The position numbers and the translations under genes were made by a program. The notes under the pieces are model-generated. The model was not told the origin of the DNA. It saw nothing but the letters and a program-made list of their open reading frames with translations, and made no database searches. A stretch of DNA of 64,000 bases from JBBTIS01 sp038059855 (GTDB lineage: Bacteria; Elusimicrobiota; Elusimicrobia; JACQPE01), in contig CAYHKQ010000001.1 in the NCBI GenBank assembly GCA_964357255.1, forward strand, positions 5,470 to 69,469, read 5' to 3'. Below are positions 34,892-42,884 of this stretch, piece by piece; within the stretch, counting starts at the first letter, position 1, and every line of letters begins with the position of its first letter.

Positions 34892-35916
34892 GGCAAAGTC
34901 AGCAGTAGCGTGCCGCGCAGAAGGATTTCGGTTCCCAAGAGAAACAGAGCCGCCATGAGTAGCGGCGGATACAGCTCTTCGTAGTGATGCGTCTTGGGCG
35001 GGGCGGCCTCGGTTTTTTCAAGGCGGTCGATTTCTTCGAAGATTCCCTTGAGTTCGTTGAGTTCCGTGGCCCGGAAGTATTTCCCCTCCGTGATTTCGGC
35101 GACCTTGGTGAGCGTATCCTCGTCAATCTCTTCCTCAGGCCGGCGAATATAGCGCGTTCCGAAAATCGGGTCCACCACAGGGAAAATTCCGCCGCCCCGC
35201 TTTCCGGTGCCGATGGTGTAGATTTTGACGCCGAGCGCTCGCGCTGTTTTGGCTCCGGTGACGGGGTCCACGGATCCCGCGTTGTTTCTGCCGTCCGTCA
35301 GAAGAATAATGGTTTTTGATTTGCTCGGGACTTTTTTGAGATGCGCCAGGGAAACCATAATCGCGCTACCTATGGCCGTGCCGTCGGTTTGGGTCATATT
35401 GATTTCGACTTGCTCTAAGAAACTTTGCACGGCCTGTTTGTCTAGCGTCAAGGGGCACGCGAGGATAGCCGCCCCTCCAAAGGCCACAATGCCGATGCGA
35501 TCTGAGCCGCGTTTATCCACGAACTCCGAGGCGATTTTTTTGGCGCCCTGAAGGCGGTTGAAGGGCTGAAAATCCAGGGCTTGCATCGAGCCCGAAGTGT
35601 CGAGGGCGAGCGCGATGTCGACGCCGAGCAAGGGTTCCAGCTGTTCAGTGGTCACTTTTTGCGGCCGCATCAGGGCCAGGACCAAAACGGCCAAGGCGGC
35701 CGCGCGAATGAGGGCAAGAATTATAGAGGACGGGTGGCGTCGGCGCAGGCCGCTTTGTTGATTTAACAATTGATAGTTATGTTCCGCTTTGGAGTAAATC
35801 AGGGCGGCTGAAGCCGAGACTTTCTTATGTTTGAGGATTTGGATGATCAAAGATACGCCGAGTCCAAGAATCAGGCAAGCCAGGCCGAGCCAGGGAGATG
35901 CGAACTCGAGTTTCAT
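34888..35916 (-). CDS. batA: BatA VWA-domain protein
   Basis: 342 residues. TM near 8-27 and 63-83, VWA domain with MIDAS DIALALDTSGSM (about 100-111), and a C-terminal TM. The start overlaps the stop of the upstream DUF4381-like gene. Confidence 0.88.
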   Translation of the reverse strand: MKLEFASPWLGLACLILGLGVSLIIQILKHKKVSASAALIYSKAEHNYQLLNQQSGLRRRHPSSIILALIRAAALAVLVLALMRPQKVTTEQLEPLLGVDIALALDTSGSMQALDFQPFNRLQGAKKIASEFVDKRGSDRIGIVAFGGAAILACPLTLDKQAVQSFLEQVEINMTQTDGTAIGSAIMVSLAHLKKVPSKSKTIILLTDGRNNAGSVDPVTGAKTARALGVKIYTIGTGKRGGGIFPVVDPIFGTRYIRRPEEEIDEDTLTKVAEITEGKYFRATELNELKGIFEEIDRLEKTEAAPPKTHHYEELYPPLLMAALFLLGTEILLRGTLLLTLP

Positions 35917-36887
35917 GCGGTCTTTTGCGTTGCCGCGTTTTCCGGCTCCGCCGCCGGCGCAGGGCGCGCTCGGTGCGCCTCGACAAATTCTTTAAGAATC
36001 GTCACTGCGTGGGCGTTCTCCCCGTCGTCCGGCGCGTATTTGGCGAATTTGGCAAGGTCGGTAATTTCAAGGCTTTCTTTTAAGCGAATCACGGCCGGCA
36101 AGTCAACGCCCAGGCTCTGGCGCTCCCTGTGCAGGAGGCGCGTGAGTTCCGCGCTGGTCAAGCTTTGGGTGTCGAGGCTAAAGCGCCGGTCAAGATACTT
36201 GCGGTAAATCTCGCTTAACGCGAAATAAAATTCCCGGTTTTTTCGTGATTCCAAGAGGCGCATCTGAATCAGCGCGGCAAGATCGCGCTCGAAAGTTTCT
36301 TCAGCGCTGAGCTTGGATTGCGCCTGACGTCCGGCTTGAGCCTGGATTTTATGACGCGAGCGCAAAAACCATAACAGCGCCAGGATTCCCAGAATGCCGC
36401 CCACGCTAAAGCCGGCAATCACCCATGGCTTCTCCCAGAAGTAAAGGGGTTTTCTGGGTCGCTTGATATCCCGAAGCTCGGCCGGGTTTTTCGCGTTGTG
36501 CGTGGGGTCGAGAATTTTAAGATGAACCGGAGGGGTTTTAACGACAGTCGTTTGCCCGATGGTTCCTTGGGCGGGAATTTCCAAACTCGGCACATCCATA
36601 TCTCCGATTTTAAACGCCATCAGCGCGACGTCCAGCATGGTGATTTTTTTGTCGCCGTCTTTGCCTTCCTTGGAATGGAAATCCCACAGCGTAAAATCCC
36701 CCCATTGAGTTTGGCCGGTTTTCCAAGAGGTTAAGTCAATTTTGACGGCATTGCCCGAACGAATCGTGTAGGCAATGGCTACCGGATGGGCCAGGGGAAC
36801 CTCGGTTTGCCTGGGTTTGGCTTCAACGCCGATAGTTTCCTGGCCGAAGGCAAGGGTTATTAGGAGTATCCAAATTGAACTGTTCAT
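35913..36887 (-). CDS. DUF4381-like membrane protein, first gene of the Bat operon
   Basis: 324 residues. A signal-like N-terminus (about 1-24), an extracytoplasmic beta domain, one TM at about 150-172, and a cytoplasmic helical part with EIYRKYLDRRFSLDTQSLTSAELTRLL. Position and form match the DUF4381-type gene between DUF58 and batA in other genomes. Here the DUF58 gene is about 8 kb away instead of adjacent. A MITE lies immediately upstream. Confidence 0.7.
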   Translation of the reverse strand: MNSSIWILLITLAFGQETIGVEAKPRQTEVPLAHPVAIAYTIRSGNAVKIDLTSWKTGQTQWGDFTLWDFHSKEGKDGDKKITMLDVALMAFKIGDMDVPSLEIPAQGTIGQTTVVKTPPVHLKILDPTHNAKNPAELRDIKRPRKPLYFWEKPWVIAGFSVGGILGILALLWFLRSRHKIQAQAGRQAQSKLSAEETFERDLAALIQMRLLESRKNREFYFALSEIYRKYLDRRFSLDTQSLTSAELTRLLHRERQSLGVDLPAVIRLKESLEITDLAKFAKYAPDDGENAHAVTILKEFVEAHRARPAPAAEPENAATQKTA

Positions 36888-36914
36888 GGGACGAAAAATA
36901 TTCTAACTTACTTA

Positions 36915-37066
36915 GTAACTATTCAGGTGCGGCGCTCCCCTTGCTGTCATTCCCGCGAAAGCGGGCCGTTCGCAGGGCTCGCGGCACCTTGGGGCGCCGG
37001 AGGCGCTGATCGGGAATCCAGGCCCCGACCCCCGCCTTCGCGGGGGTGACGGACCTGAACAGTTAC
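36915..37066. mobile_element. MITE-like element, copy A (152 bp)
   Basis: Ends GTAACTATTCAGGT and ACCTGAACAGTTAC are inverted repeats (13/14). Flanks CTTACTTA/CTTGCTTA look like an 8-bp target duplication with one mismatch. The interior holds GC-rich palindromes. It is about 94% identical by eye to copy B (51027-51178). Confidence 0.8.
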
Positions 37067-37104
37067 CTTGCTTATAAATAATAATTTCAAGAGGAGGCGA
37101 CGCC

Positions 37105-38442
37105 GTGAAAACTTTAACCAAACCGATCGCTAAAAAAGAGAATATGTCGTTGAATAGCGCGCACTGGAAGGACCGCGAACGCTATGTCACCGGCAGTTTT
37201 TACCATTACACCCGTATTTTTATTAAAGAGGCGAGCGGGGCCGTGATGTGGGACGTGGACGGCAAGCGCTATTTGGATTTCACCGGAGGCATCGGCGCCT
37301 TGAACGTGGGCCATTGCCATCCAAGAGTGGTCGAGGCCATCCGCCGCCAGGCCGGGGAGTTTCTGCACACCTGTTTTCCAGCGATCGCTTACGAAAATTA
37401 TGTGCGCGTATGCCAAAAATTATGCGAGGCCGTGCCAGGAAATTTTCCGAAAAAAGCCATGCTCGTTAACAGCGGCGCCGAGGCCGTTGAGAACGCGGTT
37501 AAGTTTGCCAAGAGTTATACCAAGCGGAGCGCCGTTATTTCCTTTGGGCAGGCTTTTCATGGCAGGACGCTTTTGGCCTTCACGTTGACCGGCAAGGAAA
37601 ATCCCTATCGCCTGGGCCTGGGGCCTTACGCGGCCGACGTTTATCACGCGTATTATCCTTATTCTTACCGGCCTCCCGTGGGAGTGGCGAGCCGCGACGT
37701 ATGCGCTTATGCGTTGGGCCGCTTGGAGGAGATGTTCCATACCCAGGTGGATCCCAGCCGCGTGGCCGCGATTTTGGTGGAGCCGGTGCAAGGCGAGGGC
37801 GGCTTTGTGGTGCCTCCGACGGATTTTCTCCCCGCCCTTCGTAAAATTTGCGACCAGCACGGGATCGTCTTAATCGTGGACGAGGTGCAGACCGGCTTTG
37901 GCCGCACCGGCAAGATGTTCGCGCATGAGCACGCGGGGATCACATCGGATCTCGTGACCGTGGCTAAATCCATCGCGGCCGGGCTTCCCTTGGCCGGCGT
38001 GGTGGGCCGGGCTCAGATTATGGACGCCGCGGAGGAAGGCGGCGTGGGTAGCACTTACGGAGGCAATCCGGTAGCTTGCGCGGCGAGCCTGGCAGTGTTT
38101 GAAATTTTTGAGCAAGAGAGGCTCCTGGAGCGCGCCAGAAAAATCGGTTTAACTATCGAGACGCGTTTTAAGTCCTGGGCTAAACAGATGCCGATGGTCG
38201 GCGAGGCGCGGGGCTTGGGAGCGATGCAGGCCGTAGAACTCGTGGCGGACCGCTCCACTAAAGAACCGATGCCCTTAAAAACCATGAAGGCGATTTTGGG
38301 CGATTGCTCAAAAAAGGGATTGATGATTCTTAAAGCCGGAGCCTACGGCAATGTGATCCGCACCTTAGTTCCCCTGGTGGCTACGGATGAGGAAATTACC
38401 GAGGGGCTGGACATTTTGGAATCGGTGTTAAAGGAGCTTTAA
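37105..38442 (+). CDS. Class III aminotransferase (4-aminobutyrate/putrescine type)
   Basis: 445 residues, GTG start with GAGGAGG. PLP-binding block IVLIVDEVQTGFGRTGKMFA and the Lys in VAKSIAAGLPLAG (about 291-303); substrate block GSTYGGNPVACAAS. GabT-like overall. It lies 1 nt before an aldehyde dehydrogenase, so the pair probably converts an omega-amine through its semialdehyde (GABA or putrescine route); the substrate is not proven. Confidence 0.87.
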   Translation: MKTLTKPIAKKENMSLNSAHWKDRERYVTGSFYHYTRIFIKEASGAVMWDVDGKRYLDFTGGIGALNVGHCHPRVVEAIRRQAGEFLHTCFPAIAYENYVRVCQKLCEAVPGNFPKKAMLVNSGAEAVENAVKFAKSYTKRSAVISFGQAFHGRTLLAFTLTGKENPYRLGLGPYAADVYHAYYPYSYRPPVGVASRDVCAYALGRLEEMFHTQVDPSRVAAILVEPVQGEGGFVVPPTDFLPALRKICDQHGIVLIVDEVQTGFGRTGKMFAHEHAGITSDLVTVAKSIAAGLPLAGVVGRAQIMDAAEEGGVGSTYGGNPVACAASLAVFEIFEQERLLERARKIGLTIETRFKSWAKQMPMVGEARGLGAMQAVELVADRSTKEPMPLKTMKAILGDCSKKGLMILKAGAYGNVIRTLVPLVATDEEITEGLDILESVLKEL

Positions 38443-38443
38443 G

Positions 38444-39985
38444 ATGAGCGCGGCCACTGTCGAAAAGAAGCAAGGTCTGAAAACTCAAAAGGCTCGCGAA
38501 TTTAAAATGTTGCTCGGCGGGCGCTGGTCTGGCGCGGCAAGCGGAGCCATAAGGACCTTAGTGAATCCCGCCAATGCCAAGCCCTTGGCTACGGCGCCGG
38601 AGGCCGGCGTCAAGGACGTAAATTTTGCCGTGGCCCAGGCCAGGAAGGCTTTTGAAGACGGCCGCTGGTCCAAGAAACCCCCCTGTGAACGTTCGCTAAC
38701 CCTCTTTCGCTTGGCCGACAAGATCGAACAAAATATTGACGCTCTGGCCGAACTCGAAATAGCCAATTGCGGCAAGCCCCGAAAATTGGCGCGCGAAAGT
38801 GATTTGCCTTTTGCCATTGATAATGTGAGGTTTTTTGCGGGAGCCCTCAGAACATTGGGCGGCTCCGCGTCGCTCGAGTATGCCGGCGGTTGCACAAGTA
38901 TTATTTGCCGCGAACCCATCGGCGTCGTGGGGCTCGTGGCCCCGTGGAATTACCCTTTTTTGATGGCAGTTTGGAAAATTATGCCGGCCCTGGCCGCTGG
39001 TAATGCGGCTATTTTTAAGCCTTCGGAATTGACGCCGCTGACTGCGCTTGAACTGGGGCGTTTGGCTTTGGAGGCCGGGATACCCGAAGGCGTTTTGCAA
39101 ATCGTGACCGGAGCCGAAGAGGCGGGCCGGGCGCTTAGCGCGCATCCCGGGGTGGACATGATTTCTTTTACCGGGGACACGCAAACCGGCAAAAAAATTC
39201 TGGCCCAGGCCGCGCCTACTCTGAAAAAATGCCACATGGAGCTTGGCGGCAAAGCGCCTTTTGTCGTTTTTGCCGATGCTGATTTAGAAGCCGCGCTTCA
39301 AGGGGCCGTGGTGGCGGGCGTCGTCAATGCGGGGCAGGATTGCACCGCGGCCACGCGCATCTATGTCGAGGAAAAGCGTTATGACGAATTTCTAGAGAGG
39401 TATGTGAAATTAATGAAAACTGTCCGCGTGGGCGATCCCTTGAACAAACTGACCGACATGGGCCCTTTAATCAGCAAGAATCAGAGGGATCGGGTGGAAG
39501 GCTTTGTCCGCCGCGCCTTGTCCGCCGGCGCCAAGGCCCTTTGCGGCGGCGAGCGGCCTTCCTCGGCCGAAACCAAGGACGGTTATTATTTTCTTCCTAC
39601 CGTGATCGTCGGCGCCAAGCAAGATTCTGAGATTGTGCAGAATGAGGTTTTCGGCCCGGTTGTTTGCGTTTTGCCTTTTAAGACCGAAGAGGAGGCTGTC
39701 CGGCTGGCTAATGATGTGCGCTATGGCCTGGCTTCGAGCGTATGGACCAAGGATGTTCATAGGGCTTGGCGGGTTTCAGCCGCGCTCAAATTCGGCACGG
39801 TCTGGGTTAATGATCACTTGCCGCTGACATCCGAAATGCCGCATGGCGGCTGTAAGTCCAGTGGTTTTGGCAAGGATTTATCGGTTTGGGCCCTCGAAGA
39901 GTACACCCAGATCAAACATATCATGGCCGACACCACTGGCCTGGCCCGAAAACCCTGGCACTACACCGCCTTTGGCTCAGTCTAA
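38444..39985 (+). CDS. Aldehyde dehydrogenase (4-aminobutyraldehyde-type)
   Basis: 513 residues. NAD(P) aldehyde dehydrogenase: catalytic Cys in NAGQDCTAATRIYVEE (about 300), Glu in CHMELGGKAPFVVF, cofactor block GLVAPWNYPFLMAVWK, and EVFGPVVCVLPF. The C-terminus is nearest to gamma-aminobutyraldehyde dehydrogenases (HIMADTTG, KPWHYTAFG). It is coupled to the upstream aminotransferase. Its 3' end overlaps the convergent gene by 9 nt. Confidence 0.85.
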   Translation: MSAATVEKKQGLKTQKAREFKMLLGGRWSGAASGAIRTLVNPANAKPLATAPEAGVKDVNFAVAQARKAFEDGRWSKKPPCERSLTLFRLADKIEQNIDALAELEIANCGKPRKLARESDLPFAIDNVRFFAGALRTLGGSASLEYAGGCTSIICREPIGVVGLVAPWNYPFLMAVWKIMPALAAGNAAIFKPSELTPLTALELGRLALEAGIPEGVLQIVTGAEEAGRALSAHPGVDMISFTGDTQTGKKILAQAAPTLKKCHMELGGKAPFVVFADADLEAALQGAVVAGVVNAGQDCTAATRIYVEEKRYDEFLERYVKLMKTVRVGDPLNKLTDMGPLISKNQRDRVEGFVRRALSAGAKALCGGERPSSAETKDGYYFLPTVIVGAKQDSEIVQNEVFGPVVCVLPFKTEEEAVRLANDVRYGLASSVWTKDVHRAWRVSAALKFGTVWVNDHLPLTSEMPHGGCKSSGFGKDLSVWALEEYTQIKHIMADTTGLARKPWHYTAFGSV

Positions 39986-40555
39986 TTTTTCTGCGGCAGT
40001 TTCTTCCTCTTTGAGTAATTTCTCACCCATTTGAGAATGACCGCGCAGGGTATCAGCTTCCCTTTCCGCGCTTTTGGCGGGGAAGTAGGCGACAGCCCAT
40101 CCTGCCACAAATAAGCCGGCTCCGCCGAAAAAGAGGAGAGCCCCCAGAACCGGCAATCCGCTCATTCCAATGGCCACGCTTGCCCAAGAGGTTGCGAATC
40201 CTGGAATGGCAAGAGACCACGATAAAACATGCAACGCGGTTGCCTTTGAGGAGGCGTTTTGCGCCTTTTCTTCCCAGTAATTTTTTGCGGTTTTAAGAAG
40301 AAATTGATTACGTTGCCGTTGCTTCATTTGGTGGTTTTTACGCTCAAGCCCGGCATCGTCCTGGGCGATATCTCCGATTTGGACAGGCGCATTTGGCGTA
40401 TTGCCTTGAGGCGCGGCGCCATGCATTAAATTTTCCACGATTATTTTGCCTTGAATTGCTTGATCTTGCGAAGTGGGGCTGGGGTTGGCCAAAAGACTAG
40501 CAACACAGCCACCGATCGCACTGACAGTAATAAGAATTTTTTTGTTGGTTAGCAT
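39977..40555 (-). CDS. Small membrane/exported protein, unknown function
   Basis: 192 residues from ATG 40555, preceded by AAGGAGAA. The leader ends in SAIGGC, a possible lipobox. Two hydrophobic helices (about 112-155) flank short loops; a charged N-terminal region and an acidic C-tail follow. A similar leader occurs in the Cys-rich gene at 48615-49052. No family is recognised. Confidence 0.55.
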   Translation of the reverse strand: MLTNKKILITVSAIGGCVASLLANPSPTSQDQAIQGKIIVENLMHGAAPQGNTPNAPVQIGDIAQDDAGLERKNHQMKQRQRNQFLLKTAKNYWEEKAQNASSKATALHVLSWSLAIPGFATSWASVAIGMSGLPVLGALLFFGGAGLFVAGWAVAYFPAKSAEREADTLRGHSQMGEKLLKEEETAAEKLD

Positions 40556-40676
40556 AGTCGTTCTCCTTCGTTGTCTCCGCTTTATACTCGGACAAGGGGC
40601 TTGCTGACTGCCACCTTTCGTCCGCTGTTTACATATATATTGTAACAAAGTGGAAGGGGTCATTCATTTTATTTTT

Positions 40677-40904
40677 GTAACTACTCAGGTTCCTCTTCCC
40701 CGTCATTCCGGCGAAAGCCGGCCGTTCGCAGAGCTCGCGGCACCTTGGGGCGCCTGAGGCGCTGATCGGGAATCCAGGATTTCATTCTGCAAATCAAGAA
40801 CTGGATACCGGCTTTCGTCCCGTCAGGAGACGGGACAGTCCCCTCAATTTTAATAGAGGGTTGGGACGCCGGTATGACGAATCCAAAAAAACCTGGGTAG
40901 TTAC
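40677..40904. mobile_element. MITE-like element, copy C (228 bp)
   Basis: Ends GTAACTACTCAGGTT and AACCTGGGTAGTTAC are near-perfect inverted repeats. It is flanked by perfect 8-bp duplications TTATTTTT (40669-40676, 40905-40912). The interior shares the central block of copies A and B but has an extra palindrome-rich stretch. It fills most of the 40556-40980 intergenic region. Confidence 0.82.
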
Positions 40905-40980
40905 TTATTTTTAACCATGAGAGCGTTTGCGGATTTCGTTTTAATCAGTAAAATGGAGACTTGACCCTTAAAAATGACCC

Positions 40981-41592
40981 TTAAAAGTGAACGGCCAATT
41001 TGTCTTTTTGGACTTCGAATTTTTGGATGCCGTAGGGCAGAGGAAAGAGGCGCGAGAAGTCCATGGGCGGGCGTTGGTTTTCGCCGAGATACCGAAGAAT
41101 TTGGCTGACCAGACTTTCCGGAACGGTGATTCCATTAATTTTTAGGGAAAGGACTTTGACATAGCCTTTGCCTTTGGCCGATCCGGATTGAAGTTGGGCC
41201 TCGATTGTGCTGCCGATGCCGCCGGCCTTGGCCAACAGTTTTGCGCTCATTGAATTGCTATCCGCCTTAAAAACTTTTTTCCATTCCACGCGCGCTACGG
41301 CCCGGACCGTCAGAAGCTTGTCGCCGAGAAGAGTAATATTAACGGATTGTATTTGATCCTTCCCTTTTTGAGCCGCGAGATTGGCCAGATAGGCGTTGAG
41401 TTCTTCTTCGCTTACGGCGACCGTCTTGCCGCTCAGGGGCGAACGTTGGCCGGGATTAGTCACGTTTTTGATTTTTTCAACGATGTTGTGAATTTTATGG
41501 ATGGCCGTTGCGCTGGCGTTTATGGATGCCACGGACGCCGCGTTTGTCCCCGCGGCTAAGGCGGCGCCAATAAGAATTTTTAGAATCGTCAT
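40981..41592 (-). CDS. Exported protein of unknown function
   Basis: 203 residues. A signal peptide (about 1-20), then a soluble beta-rich domain with KTVAVSEEELNAYLANLAA and a C-terminal PYGIQKFEVQKDKLAVHF strand pair. The end resembles lipid-binding LmeA/DUF2993-like proteins but the match is weak. A ribosome site AGGAGG precedes the ATG. Alone between a MITE and ychF. Confidence 0.55.
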   Translation of the reverse strand: MTILKILIGAALAAGTNAASVASINASATAIHKIHNIVEKIKNVTNPGQRSPLSGKTVAVSEEELNAYLANLAAQKGKDQIQSVNITLLGDKLLTVRAVARVEWKKVFKADSNSMSAKLLAKAGGIGSTIEAQLQSGSAKGKGYVKVLSLKINGITVPESLVSQILRYLGENQRPPMDFSRLFPLPYGIQKFEVQKDKLAVHF

Positions 41593-41682
41593 ATTTTTAT
41601 TCCTCCTTTGGATAAGGCCAGCAGTTCAGTTTAGAAAATTTCAAGACTCCCGATGCGGAGCAATATTAGATAATCCAGGGTA

Positions 41683-42765
41683 ATGGAAATTGGGATTGTC
41701 GGTCTTCCGAATGTGGGCAAGTCCACTCTTTTTAATGCGCTAACCTCCGGTCATGCCGCGTCCTCCAATTATCCCTTTACTACGATTGAGCCAAATGTGG
41801 GCGTGGTGAGCGTTCCGGACGCGCGTTTGAAGCGCTTGAGCGAGATTTTTAAGTCGGAGAAAACGGTCCCGGCCGCGATCCGGTTTGTGGATATTGCGGG
41901 GCTGGTTCAAGGGGCCAGCGAAGGCCAGGGGCTTGGGAATAAATTTTTAGCCAATATCCGCGAGGTGGACGCGATAGTCCATATCGTGCGATTCTTTGGC
42001 AATCACGACGTGGTTCATGTCATGGGCGGGGTGGACCCTAAGCGCGATATTGAGGTGATTAATACGGAGTTGGCGCTGGCGGATTTGAGTTCGGTGGAAG
42101 CTCAGATGGACAAAGCCCAAAGCCAGGCCAAAAGCGGCGACAAAATCGCGATTGAACGCTATGATATCGCCAAAAAAATTCATGCGGTTTTGGCCGAGGG
42201 TAAGCCGGTTCGCGCCATGGGTTTGCCCAAAACCGCGACGCGCTCTTTCGGGCTTTTAACGGACAAGCCCGTGCTTTACGTTGGCAATATGGATGAACCG
42301 GGCAAGGAGAGTCCTGCTTTGGCCGGCGCGGTGGAGCAATTGGCCAAGGGGGATGGCGCCGGGCTTTTGGTTCTTTGCGGTAAGTTAGAGGCCGAAATCG
42401 CCGAGCTCGAAGGCGCCGAGAGGGAGATTTTTTTAAAGGAGATGGGTCTGGAGCTTAGCGGTTTGGACCGCCTGATTCACGCGGCCTATAAACTTTTAGG
42501 CCTTATTACTTTTTTTACGGCCGGGCCCAAGGAAAGCCGCGCTTGGACTATTACTAAGGGAACATTCTCGCCGCAGGCCGCCGGCAAAATTCACACCGAC
42601 ATGGAGACTGGATTCATACGAGCTGACGTCTATCGTTTTGACGATATGGACCGTATGGGTTCTGAAGCCGCCCTGCGCGAGAAGGGCTTGATCCGTTCCG
42701 AAGGCAAGACTTATGAATTTCAAGACGGGGATACGGTTTTTTTTCACTTCCAAAAGCCGCGTTAA
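41683..42765 (+). CDS. ychF: Ribosome-binding ATPase/GTPase YchF
   Basis: 360 residues, the usual size. OBG-family P-loop GLPNVGKSTLFNALTSG (6-22), DIAGLVQGASEGQGLG (about 69-84), and the C-terminal TGS domain (FTAGPKESRAWTITKGT, YRFDDM). NMDE replaces the NKxD G4, in line with ATP preference in the family. Confidence 0.95.
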   Translation: MEIGIVGLPNVGKSTLFNALTSGHAASSNYPFTTIEPNVGVVSVPDARLKRLSEIFKSEKTVPAAIRFVDIAGLVQGASEGQGLGNKFLANIREVDAIVHIVRFFGNHDVVHVMGGVDPKRDIEVINTELALADLSSVEAQMDKAQSQAKSGDKIAIERYDIAKKIHAVLAEGKPVRAMGLPKTATRSFGLLTDKPVLYVGNMDEPGKESPALAGAVEQLAKGDGAGLLVLCGKLEAEIAELEGAEREIFLKEMGLELSGLDRLIHAAYKLLGLITFFTAGPKESRAWTITKGTFSPQAAGKIHTDMETGFIRADVYRFDDMDRMGSEAALREKGLIRSEGKTYEFQDGDTVFFHFQKPR

Positions 42766-42834
42766 GGGTTTGCGCCGGAATTAATCATAGATTTGCCGGA
42801 CCGAACATGAGAAAATCATAAGGCCTACAACAAT

Positions 42835-42850
42835 AGGGACTAAAGTCCCT
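42835..42850. promoter_or_regulatory. Perfect palindrome AGGGACTAAAGTCCCT
   Basis: A 7-bp-arm palindrome 35 bp before the 42885 gene. Related GGGAC/GTCCC words occur at 47551-47608. It may be an operator; nothing else supports it. Confidence 0.3.
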
Positions 42851-42884
42851 TGTATTGCCGCATTTGCAGGGGTAAGCTAATAGC

